From assembly GCF_001544015.1 (NCBI RefSeq), contig NZ_AP014924.1:1984001-2048000 (forward strand): a stretch of DNA of 64,000 nucleotides. Direction: 5' to 3'. Below are positions 40,007 to 49,535 of the stretch, piece by piece. Position 1 is the stretch's first letter; every line of letters starts with the position of its first letter. A program made the position numbers and the translations under genes. The notes under the pieces were generated by a model. That model was not told the origin of the DNA. It saw only the letters and a list, made by a program, of their open reading frames with translations, and did no database searches. The DNA is from Limnochorda pilosa. GTDB taxonomy: Bacteria > Bacillota > Limnochordia > Limnochordales > Limnochordaceae.

Positions 40007-41152
40007 GTGCGCAGCTGGACCAGGCTTCTCGTCCTCGTCGTGCTAGCCGGTCTCCTGGCAGCCCCCGCTGCGGCCCAGGAGCCCATCAGGATCGGGGTCA
40101 ACCTCGAGATGACCGGCTCCGTCGCCGCCTACGGGCAGATGGGCTGGGAGGGTCTCCAGGTCATCCGCAGCCTGGGCTACGACAAGGTGCTTGGGCGGCC
40201 GGTCGAACTGGTCCTCGTCGACAACAAGAGCGACAAGGTGGAGGCCGCCAACGCGACCACCCGTCTCATCAACCAGGGCGTGGTGGCCATCGTCGGCACC
40301 ATGATCAGCGGCAACCTCCTGGCCGCCGGCCCCATCGCGGAGGAAGCGGGGATTCCCATCATCGGCCCGTCCACGACCAACCCGCTGGTCACCCAGGGCC
40401 GAAGCTACGTCTTCCGCGCCTGCTTCACCGACACCTACCAGGCGGTGATCGCCGCCCAGTTCGCCTACGAGAACCTGGGCGCCCGCCGGGCCGCGGTGAT
40501 CTCCGACATCGCCCAGGACTACACGGTGGCCCTCGGCAAGTACTTCACCCAGCAGTTCGAGAAGCTGGGCGGCAAGGTGGTGGCCACCACCTACGTACGC
40601 ACGGGCGACCAGGACTTCACCGCCCAGCTCACGGCGGTGGCCAACGCCAACCCGGACCTGCTCTACGTACCCAACTACTACACCGAGGACGCCCTCATCG
40701 CCCGCCAGGCCCGGGAGCTGGGGCTCACCCAGCCCATCCTCTCCGGTGACGGCGCCGACGCGCCCGAGCTTCTCGAGATCGGAGGCAAGGCGGTGGAGGG
40801 CCTGATGCACACCGCCTTCTGGCACGAGGAGGCCGCGGTGACCGATCTGGGCCGCCAGTACATCGACGCCTACCGGGCCAAGTACAACAGGGCGCCCAAC
40901 TCCTTCGGAGGCCTGACGGCCGACGCCTACCTGATGCTGCTGCACGCCATCGAGAAGGCGGGCAAGCCCGATCCCAAGCTGATCCGGGAGCAGCTGGAGG
41001 CCATCGACGGCCTCGAGGTGGTCACGGGGCCCGTCATCGTCGAAAACGGGGACGCCATCAAGCCCGTGGTGATCCGGCGGGTGGCGGACGGCGACTTCCG
41101 CTACATGGCCACCGTCTTCCCGCCCGAGCTGAAGGCCTACGCGAACAAGTAG
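40007..41152 (+). CDS. livJ: branched-chain amino acid-type ABC transporter substrate-binding protein
   Basis: This 381-residue protein has a signal peptide (LLVLVVLAGLLAAPAAAQ) and a type I periplasmic-binding fold of the LivJ group: IRIGVNLEMTGSVAAYGQMG, VELVLVDNKSDKVEAANATT, VVAIVGTMISGNLLAAGPIA, IPIIGPSTTNPLVT, QDFTAQLTAVANANPDLLYV, and SFGGLTADAYLMLLHAIE. The GTG follows GGGGAGGG. It is the first gene of a five-gene operon (J, H, M, G, F). Ligand may be branched-chain amino acids or another amide or acid; the fold does not decide. Confidence 0.92.
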   Translation: MRSWTRLLVLVVLAGLLAAPAAAQEPIRIGVNLEMTGSVAAYGQMGWEGLQVIRSLGYDKVLGRPVELVLVDNKSDKVEAANATTRLINQGVVAIVGTMISGNLLAAGPIAEEAGIPIIGPSTTNPLVTQGRSYVFRACFTDTYQAVIAAQFAYENLGARRAAVISDIAQDYTVALGKYFTQQFEKLGGKVVATTYVRTGDQDFTAQLTAVANANPDLLYVPNYYTEDALIARQARELGLTQPILSGDGADAPELLEIGGKAVEGLMHTAFWHEEAAVTDLGRQYIDAYRAKYNRAPNSFGGLTADAYLMLLHAIEKAGKPDPKLIREQLEAIDGLEVVTGPVIVENGDAIKPVVIRRVADGDFRYMATVFPPELKAYANK

Positions 41153-41270
41153 CACCCTGTGCCGGGCGGCCGGGGTCCCGTGCGACCCGGTCGCCCGCAC
41201 CACTCCAGCAGCCCGGGTGCCCCCTGGGCGCGGGCGGCCCGACGGTGCGCGCCGGGAAAGCGGGTAGGGA

Positions 41271-42164
41271 ATGGACGTTCAGACGTTCGTGCAGCAGTTC
41301 TTCAACGGCATCTCCCTGGGAAGCCTGTACGCCCTCATCGCCATCGGCTACACGATGGTCTACGGCATCCTCCGGTTGATCAACTTCGCCCACGGCGACG
41401 TCTTCATGGTGGGCGCCTACGTCTTCTTCTTCATCGTGGGCCTCTTCCGGCTGCCGTGGTACCTGGCCATCGTGCTCGCGATGGCCCTCACCGCCGGGGT
41501 GGGCATGCTCATCGACCGCACCGCCTACCGGCCCGTGCGGGAGGCGCCCCGTATCTCGGCCCTCATCACCGCCGTGGGTGTCTCCTTCCTGCTGGAGAAC
41601 GGCGGCATCGTGGTCCTGGGCGCGCGCCCCAAGGCGTTCCCCCGTCCCGAGGTGATGAGCGAGGTGTACCAGGTAAGCGGGGCCAAGATCCTGGGGGTCA
41701 CCTTCTGGGTTCCGGTCCTGGCGCTCCTGCTCCTGGGGCTGCTCCTCTTCCTGATCTACCGGACCAAGATCGGCATGGCCATGCGGGCCGTCTCCACCGA
41801 CATGGAGGTGACGCGGCTCATGGGCGTGGACGTGGACCGGGTGATCTCCTACACCTTCGCGGTGGGCTCCGCCCTGGCGGCAGCCGGGGGGATCATGTGG
41901 GCCTTCAAGTACCCGCAGATCCAGCCCCTCATGGGCCTCTACCCCGGGTGGAAGGCCTTCACCGCCGCTGTGGTGGGCGGCATCGGCAGCATCGCCGGCG
42001 CCACCGTGGGCGGCTTCGTCATCGGCATGGTGGAGATCCTCTTCGTCGCCTTCTTCCCCATGCAGTCGGGGTTCCGGGACGCGGTGATCTTCGCGCTCCT
42101 CATCCTCTTCCTGCTGGTGCGTCCCACGGGTCTGCTGGGCGCCCCCCTGAAGGAGAAGGTGTAG
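41271..42164 (+). CDS. livH: branched-chain amino acid ABC transporter permease LivH
   Basis: This is a 297-residue membrane permease with eight or so helices. LivH markers are FFNGISLGSLYALIAIGYTM, INFAHGDVFMVGAYVFFF, TAVGVSFLLENGGIVVLGA, KIGMAMRAVSTDMEVTRLMG (the ATPase-contact loop) and AAVVGGIGSIAGATVGGF. It pairs with LivM to form the membrane channel of the transporter. It lies 118 bases after livJ and 3 bases before livM. Confidence 0.93.
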   Translation: MDVQTFVQQFFNGISLGSLYALIAIGYTMVYGILRLINFAHGDVFMVGAYVFFFIVGLFRLPWYLAIVLAMALTAGVGMLIDRTAYRPVREAPRISALITAVGVSFLLENGGIVVLGARPKAFPRPEVMSEVYQVSGAKILGVTFWVPVLALLLLGLLLFLIYRTKIGMAMRAVSTDMEVTRLMGVDVDRVISYTFAVGSALAAAGGIMWAFKYPQIQPLMGLYPGWKAFTAAVVGGIGSIAGATVGGFVIGMVEILFVAFFPMQSGFRDAVIFALLILFLLVRPTGLLGAPLKEKV

Positions 42165-42167
42165 ACC

Positions 42168-43232
42168 ATGCGCGTGCGCACCGAAACCTGGCTGACCTTG
42201 CTGGCCATCGCTCTCTTCGCCCTCTTCATCCGGTGGGCGGAGACCGGCCTGAACCCCTACTACCAGCGGATCCTCAACACCGCCTTCGTCTACGTGGTGG
42301 CCGCGGTCGGCTACAACCTCATCAACGGCGTCACCGGCCAGTTCTCCCTGGGCCCCAACGCCTTCATGGCCCTGGGCGGCTACACCGCGGCGCTGCTGGT
42401 GCTGCCGGTGGCCCAGAAGGAGATGGTCTGGTTCCTCGAGCCGCTCATGTGGCCCTTCAACGCCTTCAGCCTGCCGGGGAGCCTCTTCGTGGTCGCGCTC
42501 CTGGCGGCCGGGGTCGTGGCCTCCGTGGGTGGGCTGGTGGTGGGCTACCCCTCCCTACGCCTGCGGGGCGACTACCTGGCCATCGCCACCTTCGGCTTCG
42601 GCGAGATCGTCTTCGTGCTGGCCAACAACGTGATCCCCCTCACCAACGGGGCCCTGGGGATCAAGGCGATCCCCCAGTACACCCACCTTTGGTGGTCCGG
42701 AGGCTTTGCCGTGGCCAGCATCGTGCTGGTGCGCAACCTGGCCCTCTCGAGCTTCGGACGGGCCATGCGGGCTGTGCGGGAGGACGAGGTGGCAGCGGAG
42801 GCGATGGGGGTCAACGTCTTCCGCACCAAACTCCTGGCCTTCATGGTCAGCGCCTTCCTGGGCGGCATCGCCGGGGCGCTGCTCACCACGCTCATCACCA
42901 CCATCTCCCCCACCCTCTTCACCTTCACCATGACCTTCAACCTGCTGATCATCATCGTGCTGGGCGGGCTGGGGTCCATGACGGGGTCCGTCGTCACCGC
43001 CGTCCTCTTTGCGGTGCTGCAGGAGGTCCTCCGCTCCCTGGAGGCGCCCATGCGGCTGGGGTCCTGGACGATCCCGGGCATCCCCGGCATGCGGATGGTG
43101 GTCTTCTCGCTCCTGCTCATCGTGCTCATGATCTTCTACCGCCGGGGCCTCTTCGGCCGGGGCGAGCTCTCGTGGGAGCCCCTCCTCCGCCGGCTTCCGG
43201 GAAGGAGGCGCGCCCATGCGCCCAACGCCTGA
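42168..43232 (+). CDS. livM: branched-chain amino acid ABC transporter permease LivM
   Basis: This 354-residue permease has typical LivM segments: VVAAVGYNLINGVTGQFSLG, YPSLRLRGDYLAIATFGFGE, FGRAMRAVREDEVAAEAMGV (coupling loop) and LGGIAGALLTTLITTISPT, ending NLLIIIVLGGLGSMTGSVVT. It forms the membrane domain with LivH. The ATG follows the livH stop directly, and its 3' end overlaps the livG start by 17 bases. Confidence 0.93.
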   Translation: MRVRTETWLTLLAIALFALFIRWAETGLNPYYQRILNTAFVYVVAAVGYNLINGVTGQFSLGPNAFMALGGYTAALLVLPVAQKEMVWFLEPLMWPFNAFSLPGSLFVVALLAAGVVASVGGLVVGYPSLRLRGDYLAIATFGFGEIVFVLANNVIPLTNGALGIKAIPQYTHLWWSGGFAVASIVLVRNLALSSFGRAMRAVREDEVAAEAMGVNVFRTKLLAFMVSAFLGGIAGALLTTLITTISPTLFTFTMTFNLLIIIVLGGLGSMTGSVVTAVLFAVLQEVLRSLEAPMRLGSWTIPGIPGMRMVVFSLLLIVLMIFYRRGLFGRGELSWEPLLRRLPGRRRAHAPNA

Positions 43233-44088
43233 ACCCGACGGGCAGCCCGCGCTCCAGGCACCCCCGGATCCGCGGCAAGGATCGCCCGCGGCTCGCGCCA
43301 CCAGCCCCGACGGACCCGTGGCACCCATCCTCCACCTGGAGGGCGTGACCATGACCTTCGGCGGCTTGGTGGCCGTGGACCGCTTCGACCTCACCCTCCA
43401 GCCGGGCGAACTGGTGGGGCTCATCGGGCCCAACGGCGCGGGCAAGACCACGGTCTTCAACATGATCACGGGGCACTACGAGCCCACCGCAGGGAGGATC
43501 CTCTTCGAGGGCCAGGAGATCACCGGCTCCCCCCCCGACCGGGTGACCGCCTTGGGCATCGCCCGCACCTTCCAGAACGTCCGCCTCTTCGGTGGCATGA
43601 CCGTGTTGGAGAACGTGCTGGTCTCCTATCACGTGCGGCTGCGCTCCTCGGTGTGGGGCGCCTTCCTCCGCCTCCCCGGATACAACCGGGAGGAAGAGGC
43701 CATGCGGGAGGAGGGCATGGAGCTCCTCCGGCAGGTGGGCCTCGGCGGCCTGGCCCACGCCGAAGCGTCCAGCCTGCCCTACGGCCAGCAGCGGCGCCTG
43801 GAGATCGCCCGGGCCCTGGCCACCCGGCCCCGCCTCCTCCTGCTGGACGAGCCCGCTGCCGGCATGAACCCCGAGGAGACCCGGAACCTGATGGCCTTCA
43901 TCCGCCGCATCCGCGAGCAGTTCGGGCTCACCATCCTCCTCATCGAGCACGACATGAAGCTGGTGATGGGCATCTGCGAGCGCATCCGGGTGCTGGACCA
44001 CGGGCAGTCCATCGCCGAGGGCGACCCCGCCGCGATCCAGGCGCATCCCAAGGTGATCGAGGCCTACCTGGGGGAGGAAGAGGCATGA
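43216..44088 (+). CDS. livG: branched-chain amino acid ABC transporter ATP-binding protein LivG
   Basis: This 290-residue ATPase has Walker A GLIGPNGAGKTTVFNMITG, a Q-loop in GIARTFQNVRLF, signature LPYGQQRRLEIARALA, Walker B LLLLDEPAAGMNPEE and switch His in LLIEHDMKLVM. The long loop after the Q-loop (HVRLRSSVWGAFLRLPGYNR) and the short C-terminal tail are typical of LivG. About 35 Pro/Gly-rich residues extend the N-terminus beyond the usual start, so translation may begin later. It overlaps livF by ATGA. Confidence 0.93.
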   Translation: MRPTPEPDGQPALQAPPDPRQGSPAARATSPDGPVAPILHLEGVTMTFGGLVAVDRFDLTLQPGELVGLIGPNGAGKTTVFNMITGHYEPTAGRILFEGQEITGSPPDRVTALGIARTFQNVRLFGGMTVLENVLVSYHVRLRSSVWGAFLRLPGYNREEEAMREEGMELLRQVGLGGLAHAEASSLPYGQQRRLEIARALATRPRLLLLDEPAAGMNPEETRNLMAFIRRIREQFGLTILLIEHDMKLVMGICERIRVLDHGQSIAEGDPAAIQAHPKVIEAYLGEEEA

Positions 44089-44807
44089 GCGGCCTGCCCG
44101 TCCTGGTCCTGGAGGACCTCAACGTCTTCTACGGCGGCATCCATGCCCTCAAGGGAATCTCCCTCCGGGTGGCCCAGGGGCAGATCGTCACCCTCATCGG
44201 GGCCAACGGCGCCGGCAAGTCCACCACCCTGCGGGCGATCACGGGCCTGGTGCGGGCGCGCAAGGGATCGATCCGCCTGGACGGCCGGGAGATCCTGGGC
44301 CTCAAGGCGCACCGCATCGTCCAGCAGGGCGTGGCCATGGCGCCCGAGGGCCGCCGCATCTTCCCCAACCTGAGCGTGCGGGAGAACCTGATGATGGGCG
44401 CCTACCACCGCTCCGACGCGGACGGCGTCCAGGCGGACCTGGAGCGGGTCTACCAGCTCTTCCCCCGCCTGCACGAGCGGCGCGACCAGAGCGGCGGCAC
44501 CCTCTCGGGCGGCGAGCAGCAGATGCTGGCCGTGGGACGGGCGCTCATGAGCCATCCCCGCATCCTCTGCCTGGACGAGCCCTCGCTGGGTCTCGCCCCG
44601 TCGCTCCGCCAGGAGGTCTTCCGGGCGCTGGAGGCGCTCCACGGCCAGGGACGCACGATCCTGCTGGTGGAACAGAACGCCCGGGCCGCCCTTCGCCTGG
44701 CGGAGTACGCCTACGTGCTCGAGACAGGGCGGGTGGTGCTGGAGGGCCCTGCCGCGGAGCTGGCCGAGAACGAGCAGGTCCGGCGGGCGTACCTGGGGGA
44801 GGGGTAG
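44085..44807 (+). CDS. livF: branched-chain amino acid ABC transporter ATP-binding protein LivF
   Basis: This is a 240-residue ATPase with Walker A TLIGANGAGKSTTLRAITG, the LivF hallmark GVAMAPEGRRIFPNLSVREN, signature GTLSGGEQQMLAVGRALM, Walker B ILCLDEPSLGLAP and switch VEQNARAALRLA. It forms the ATPase heterodimer with LivG and ends the operon. A decayed thiolase gene on the opposite strand follows. Confidence 0.94.
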   Translation: MSGLPVLVLEDLNVFYGGIHALKGISLRVAQGQIVTLIGANGAGKSTTLRAITGLVRARKGSIRLDGREILGLKAHRIVQQGVAMAPEGRRIFPNLSVRENLMMGAYHRSDADGVQADLERVYQLFPRLHERRDQSGGTLSGGEQQMLAVGRALMSHPRILCLDEPSLGLAPSLRQEVFRALEALHGQGRTILLVEQNARAALRLAEYAYVLETGRVVLEGPAAELAENEQVRRAYLGEG

Positions 44808-44849
44808 GGACGGGCCGGCTTCCTGTCCTCAGCTCATGAAGAGGCGCGA

Positions 44850-45717
<868 letters not shown>

Positions 45718-45890
45718 GGGATCTCCCTCCCCTGGCATCCTGGCGCCCGGTGGCAACCGAATCATGCCTCACCGGACGCCTGAATGCGTCTTTGCCAGGA
45801 ACGGGTCGATCCCTGCCTGGGACCGGGCGTGCGGAGACGCGAACCCGGCCGGAGACCCCGCGGGTGTCTGCCCGCGAGGTCTTCCAGAGG

Positions 45891-46715
45891 TCACTCCTCG
45901 GCGTCGAACGTCCTCACGGCCTGGATGGTGCCTTCAGCCCCGGCGGGTCCCATGGGCCGTGCCACCTGGCCGGCAGGTTCCGCTGTCACCCGCACAGGGC
46001 CGTAGAGGAAGAGGTCTACGATGTCGCCGGCCCCCGCCCAGACGCCGTTGCAGTTGGCCAGGTCCACGGGGACCCAGTCGGCGGTGGTGCGAAGCCGAAA
46101 CCACGCCCGCCAGAGGTCGGCCCCCGGCGCGATCTGCCCGGGCGCCGGCAGGCCGTCCACCGCGACCACCACCCGGTTGCGGTTGAAGTCGAGCCCGACG
46201 ACCCCCAGCGACCGGGGAACCAGATCGGTGGGGCTGAGCGGGGTGCATCCTCGCCCGCGAGGTGGGGGAGGCGGCGGAGGCGGAACCGGCGGCCTGCCGG
46301 GAATGCAGATCCGCTGGCCCACGACGAGCCGATCAGGGTCGACCCCGGGGTTGGCCGCGATGAGGTCCGCCACGCTGACGCCGAAGCGCTGGGCGATGGC
46401 GAAGAAGGTGTCGCCGGGGCGGATGATGTAGATCCGGCCGCCGGGGCACGGAGGACCAGGGGGCGTCACCCCCGGGATGCAGATGCTCTGCCCGACCCGG
46501 AGGACGTCCGGGTTGGTGATCTGGGGGTTGGCTTGGAGGATGGCGTCGACGGAGACGCCGAACCGCTGGGCGATGCGGAAGAGCGTGTCGCCCGCACGCA
46601 CCCGGTAGATCCGGCCGCCGGGGCAGACGGGCGCCTGCTGTCCTACCGACCCGCTGAGGCCCGAGCCCAGCCGCTCCTTCATCCAGCTTGTTTGGCCAAG
46701 GTCTGGCACGTTCAT
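45891..46715 (-). CDS. LysM-repeat protein with two LysM domains and a unique C-terminal domain
   Basis: This is a 274-residue protein. After [18 protein letters not shown] come two LysM domains, each introduced by [27 protein letters not shown] and [20 protein letters not shown], each ending ICIPG. A Pro-rich linker leads to a C-terminal beta domain of about 110 residues ([17 protein letters not shown]). LysM domains bind peptidoglycan or spore cortex. No signal peptide is seen, so it could reach the spore coat from the mother cell, as SafA does; this is inference. GAGAGG lies 3 bases before the ATG and 9 bases before a GTG at 46709, a possible start. Confidence 0.8.
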   Translation of the reverse strand: MNVPDLGQTSWMKERLGSGLSGSVGQQAPVCPGGRIYRVRAGDTLFRIAQRFGVSVDAILQANPQITNPDVLRVGQSICIPGVTPPGPPCPGGRIYIIRPGDTFFAIAQRFGVSVADLIAANPGVDPDRLVVGQRICIPGRPPVPPPPPPPPRGRGCTPLSPTDLVPRSLGVVGLDFNRNRVVVAVDGLPAPGQIAPGADLWRAWFRLRTTADWVPVDLANCNGVWAGAGDIVDLFLYGPVRVTAEPAGQVARPMGPAGAEGTIQAVRTFDAEE

Positions 46716-46889
46716 CACCCTCTCAAGATCGATCTCCAGCCATGGCGAGGGACGGGCCTCATGCAGTCGTGGAGCCCGTCCCCGTCGGCTGGGACCATCC
46801 TACGCCTCCGGCGGCCCCACCGGAGTAGGACCGGACGTTCATGCGGCGGCCCTGAACCGGATCGAGCCGCTTGGGGCCGGCAGGACCGG

Positions 46890-47690
46890 CTACGTGGCCG
46901 CCGCCGGGGCCGGCAAGGTGGTCGGGCCAGGGATGCAGATGATCTGCCCCACCCGGAGCAACTCGGGGTCGGTGATCAGGGGGTTGGCCCGGAGGATGGC
47001 CTCGACGGTGACATTGAACCGCTGGGCGAGGGCGAACAGGGTATCGCCCGCGCGGATGGTGTACAGGGTTCCGCCGGGGCACGTGGGTCCGGGGGGTGCG
47101 GTCGGGATGCAGATCTGCTGCCCGATCATGAGACGGTCGGGATCGACGCCGGGGTTGGCCGCGATCAACGCGGCCACGGTGACGTTGAACCTCTGGGCGA
47201 GGGAGAAGTAGGTGTCTCCGGCGCGGATGGTGTACAGGAAGCCGCCTGGGCACCCCGGCGCGGGGGGCGCGGTCGGGATGCAGATCCGTTGCCCGATCAT
47301 GAGACGGTCGGGATCGACGCCGGGGTTGGCCGCGAGGAGCGCGTCCACGGTGACGTTGAACCGCCGGGCGAGCGAGAAGAAAGTATCGCCCGCGCGAATG
47401 GTGTAGAGGAAGCCGCCGGGGCATGGAGGCTCGGGAGGCGCCACGCCCGGGATGCAGATCTGTTGGCCGACCCGGAGGACGTCCGGGTTGGTGATCTGGG
47501 GGTTGGCCCGGATCAGGGCGTCAAGGGAGACGCCGAAGCGCTGGGCGATACGAAACAGAGTGTCCCCCGACCGCACCGTGTAGATACGACCACCGGGGCA
47601 GGCGGGCACCTGCCGCCCCGAGATCCCACCAAGGCCCCAGGCCAGCCGCTCCTTCATCCAGCTGGTCTGACCCAGGTCTGACACGTTCAT
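46890..47690 (-). CDS. LysM-repeat protein with four LysM domains
   Basis: This 266-residue protein is paralogous to the gene at 45891-46715: both begin NV[PS][12 protein letters not shown] and share the same upstream GAGAGGGTG. It carries four LysM domains, each introduced by CPGG ([80 protein letters not shown]), each closing with ICIP. No C-terminal domain follows. Two Cys per repeat could cross-link. Peptidoglycan or cortex binding is expected. The pair arose by tandem duplication. Confidence 0.85.
   Translation of the reverse strand: MNVSDLGQTSWMKERLAWGLGGISGRQVPACPGGRIYTVRSGDTLFRIAQRFGVSLDALIRANPQITNPDVLRVGQQICIPGVAPPEPPCPGGFLYTIRAGDTFFSLARRFNVTVDALLAANPGVDPDRLMIGQRICIPTAPPAPGCPGGFLYTIRAGDTYFSLAQRFNVTVAALIAANPGVDPDRLMIGQQICIPTAPPGPTCPGGTLYTIRAGDTLFALAQRFNVTVEAILRANPLITDPELLRVGQIICIPGPTTLPAPAAAT
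46920..47610 (-). repeat. four tandem LysM-encoding units of about 160 bases
   Basis: Four coding units of roughly 160-165 bases follow each other, each starting from a CPGG codon group. The inner units share long identical stretches, for example around 47130-47160 and 47290-47330 on the plus strand. This points to recent unit duplication within the gene. Confidence 0.7.
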
Positions 47691-47970
47691 CACCCTCTCG
47701 TGAATCGCTGCTCTGCCGCGACCGGGGACGAGCTCCGACCCGTCGCCGGGCCCGTCCCGGTCGGCTGCTCCCATCCTACGTGGCCAGAAGTCCGATGGGA
47801 CCGGGACTGGCGGACCGTCAGCGCCGCAGGCCCCGTCAGGCCCGCGCTCCCACCGGTCCTCGCCCTTTCACCGCGGGTCCGCCAGCGGCTGCACGGCCTG
47901 CGCCCACGCCCCAGGAGTTGGGGACCGGGGGGCGAATCCCGAAACCCACGGGAGCCGAATCGACCCGGAG

Positions 47971-49086
47971 GTGGGAACGCTGGAAGCGAGCCAGGAGATG
48001 GCGGGGGTCGGCGGCCAGCCGGCGGCGGAGGCGCCCACGAGGGCGGAGGCGGCGCCGGGGGCTGCCGCAGGTGAGCTTCACGTGGAGCTGTTGGAGGAAG
48101 AGGCTTTCCCCACCCTGGGGGCGTGGGCGGAGGCGGTGGCCCGGGTGACGCGCCGGGCCTTCGCTCGGCCGGCGGGCTGGGCTGAGGGCCTGGAGGGACC
48201 CGGCGGCGCCACGGAGACGGTCGCGCAGGTCCTGGCGGACCGCGAGCGGAGCGCCCGCATCTGGGTCGCCCGCACACCCGCCGGAGACGTGGCCGGCACG
48301 GTGCGGGGGGTGCCTCAACCGGACGGGAGCTGGGAGCTGAAGCGGCTGGGCGTGGTGCCCGAGCACCGCCGCGGCGGTGTGGCCGGGCTCTTGGTGCGCA
48401 CCGTCGAGGCCGCGGCCCGGGCGGCGGGAGCCCCGACCGTGCGGCTGCACTGTGTGGTGGAGCGGCTCCTCCCGGAAGTGTACGCCCACCTGGGCTACCG
48501 GGTGGTGAAGCGCTGGGCCCACGCCGAGAAGGCCCTGACCGTGGTGGCCATGGAGCGGGACCTGACCCCACCGGCCGTCCCGTACCCTGGCCCCTGGGAG
48601 GCCGAGGCGGCCCTTCCGGCCCGGGGTGTCTACGTGCTCTGGCTCTGGCTGCCCCGGCGGATCCACCTGCCTGTACCGGCCCCCGGCGGGAGCGCCCTGG
48701 AACCGGGCCTCTACGCCTATGTGGGCTCGGCCCAGCGGGCCCTGCCGGCGAGGCTCGAACGCCACGTGGCCGGCGGCAGCGTCCGCCACTGGCACGTGGA
48801 CCACCTGCGGGCCCAGGCTCTGGTGGTAGGGGCCGACGTCTGGTCCGAGGCGCCCCGGGAGACGGAGTGCCGCCTCGCAGAGCGGCTGGCCCGGACGCCC
48901 GGGGCCGGCAGGCGTATCCCCCGGTTCGGATCGGGCGACTGCGGGTGCGCCGGCCACCTCGTCGGTCTCGGCGGCCGCCCCGAGGACGTGACACCCTACC
49001 TGGCACCCCGGCGGCTGCAGCCGGAGCTTCTGGCCGTTTTCCGTCCCTTGCGCCGGCCGTGGGCCGAAGGGAGGCACGAGACATGA
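47971..49086 (+). CDS. GNAT acetyltransferase fused to a DUF123/GIY-YIG-like domain
   Basis: This is a protein of up to 371 residues. After a low-complexity start, residues about 30-195 are a GNAT domain: VAGTVRGVPQPDGSWELKRL, then GVVPEHRRGGVAGLLVRTVE (acetyl-CoA loop) and VYAHLGYRVV. Residues about 210-350 match DUF123: GVYVLWLWLP, EPGLYAYVGSAQR, ARLERHVAGGSVRHWHVDHL, ECRLAERLARTPGAGRRIPR and GSGDCGCAGHLVGL. DUF123 domains are often fused to endonuclease III; fusion to GNAT is unusual. The start is uncertain. It overlaps aroQ by ATGA. Confidence 0.75.
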   Translation: MGTLEASQEMAGVGGQPAAEAPTRAEAAPGAAAGELHVELLEEEAFPTLGAWAEAVARVTRRAFARPAGWAEGLEGPGGATETVAQVLADRERSARIWVARTPAGDVAGTVRGVPQPDGSWELKRLGVVPEHRRGGVAGLLVRTVEAAARAAGAPTVRLHCVVERLLPEVYAHLGYRVVKRWAHAEKALTVVAMERDLTPPAVPYPGPWEAEAALPARGVYVLWLWLPRRIHLPVPAPGGSALEPGLYAYVGSAQRALPARLERHVAGGSVRHWHVDHLRAQALVVGADVWSEAPRETECRLAERLARTPGAGRRIPRFGSGDCGCAGHLVGLGGRPEDVTPYLAPRRLQPELLAVFRPLRRPWAEGRHET

Positions 49087-49535
49087 ACGAGCGGATCCTG
49101 GTGGTGAACGGACCCAACCTGAGCCGCCTGGGCCGGAGGGAACCGGACCTCTACGGCCGGGAAAGCCTGGAGGACGTGCAGCGCCGCCTGGAACGGCGGG
49201 CCCAGGCCCTGAATTGCCAGGTGACCTTCGTCCAATCCAACCACGAGGGCGCCCTGATCGATGCGATTCAGGCCGCCGAGGAGACCCACGAAGGCATCAT
49301 CCTCAACCCGGGCGCCTACGGCCACACCAGCATCGCCCTGCGCGACTGCCTGGCCGGCTCACCCCTGCCCGCGGTGGAGGTGCACCTCACCAACATCCAC
49401 GCACGGGAGCCCTTCCGGCACCGGCTCCTCACCGCGCCCGTCTGCCTGGGGGTGGTGGCGGGCCTGGGACCCCTGGGCTACGAGCTGGCCCTGGAGGCGC
49501 TGGTGGCCCACGTGAGGAGCCGCCATGCTTCCTGA
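49083..49535 (+). CDS. aroQ: type II 3-dehydroquinate dehydratase
   Basis: This 150-residue enzyme fits the AroQ length and motifs: ILVVNGPNLSRLGRREPDLYG with the catalytic Arg and Tyr loop, VTFVQSNHEGALIDAI, IILNPGAYGHTSIALRD, and AVEVHLTNIHAREPFRH. It converts 3-dehydroquinate to 3-dehydroshikimate in the shikimate pathway. It is coupled to the upstream GNAT-DUF123 gene and overlaps the next gene by 11 bases. No other shikimate genes are nearby. Confidence 0.96.
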   Translation: MNERILVVNGPNLSRLGRREPDLYGRESLEDVQRRLERRAQALNCQVTFVQSNHEGALIDAIQAAEETHEGIILNPGAYGHTSIALRDCLAGSPLPAVEVHLTNIHAREPFRHRLLTAPVCLGVVAGLGPLGYELALEALVAHVRSRHAS

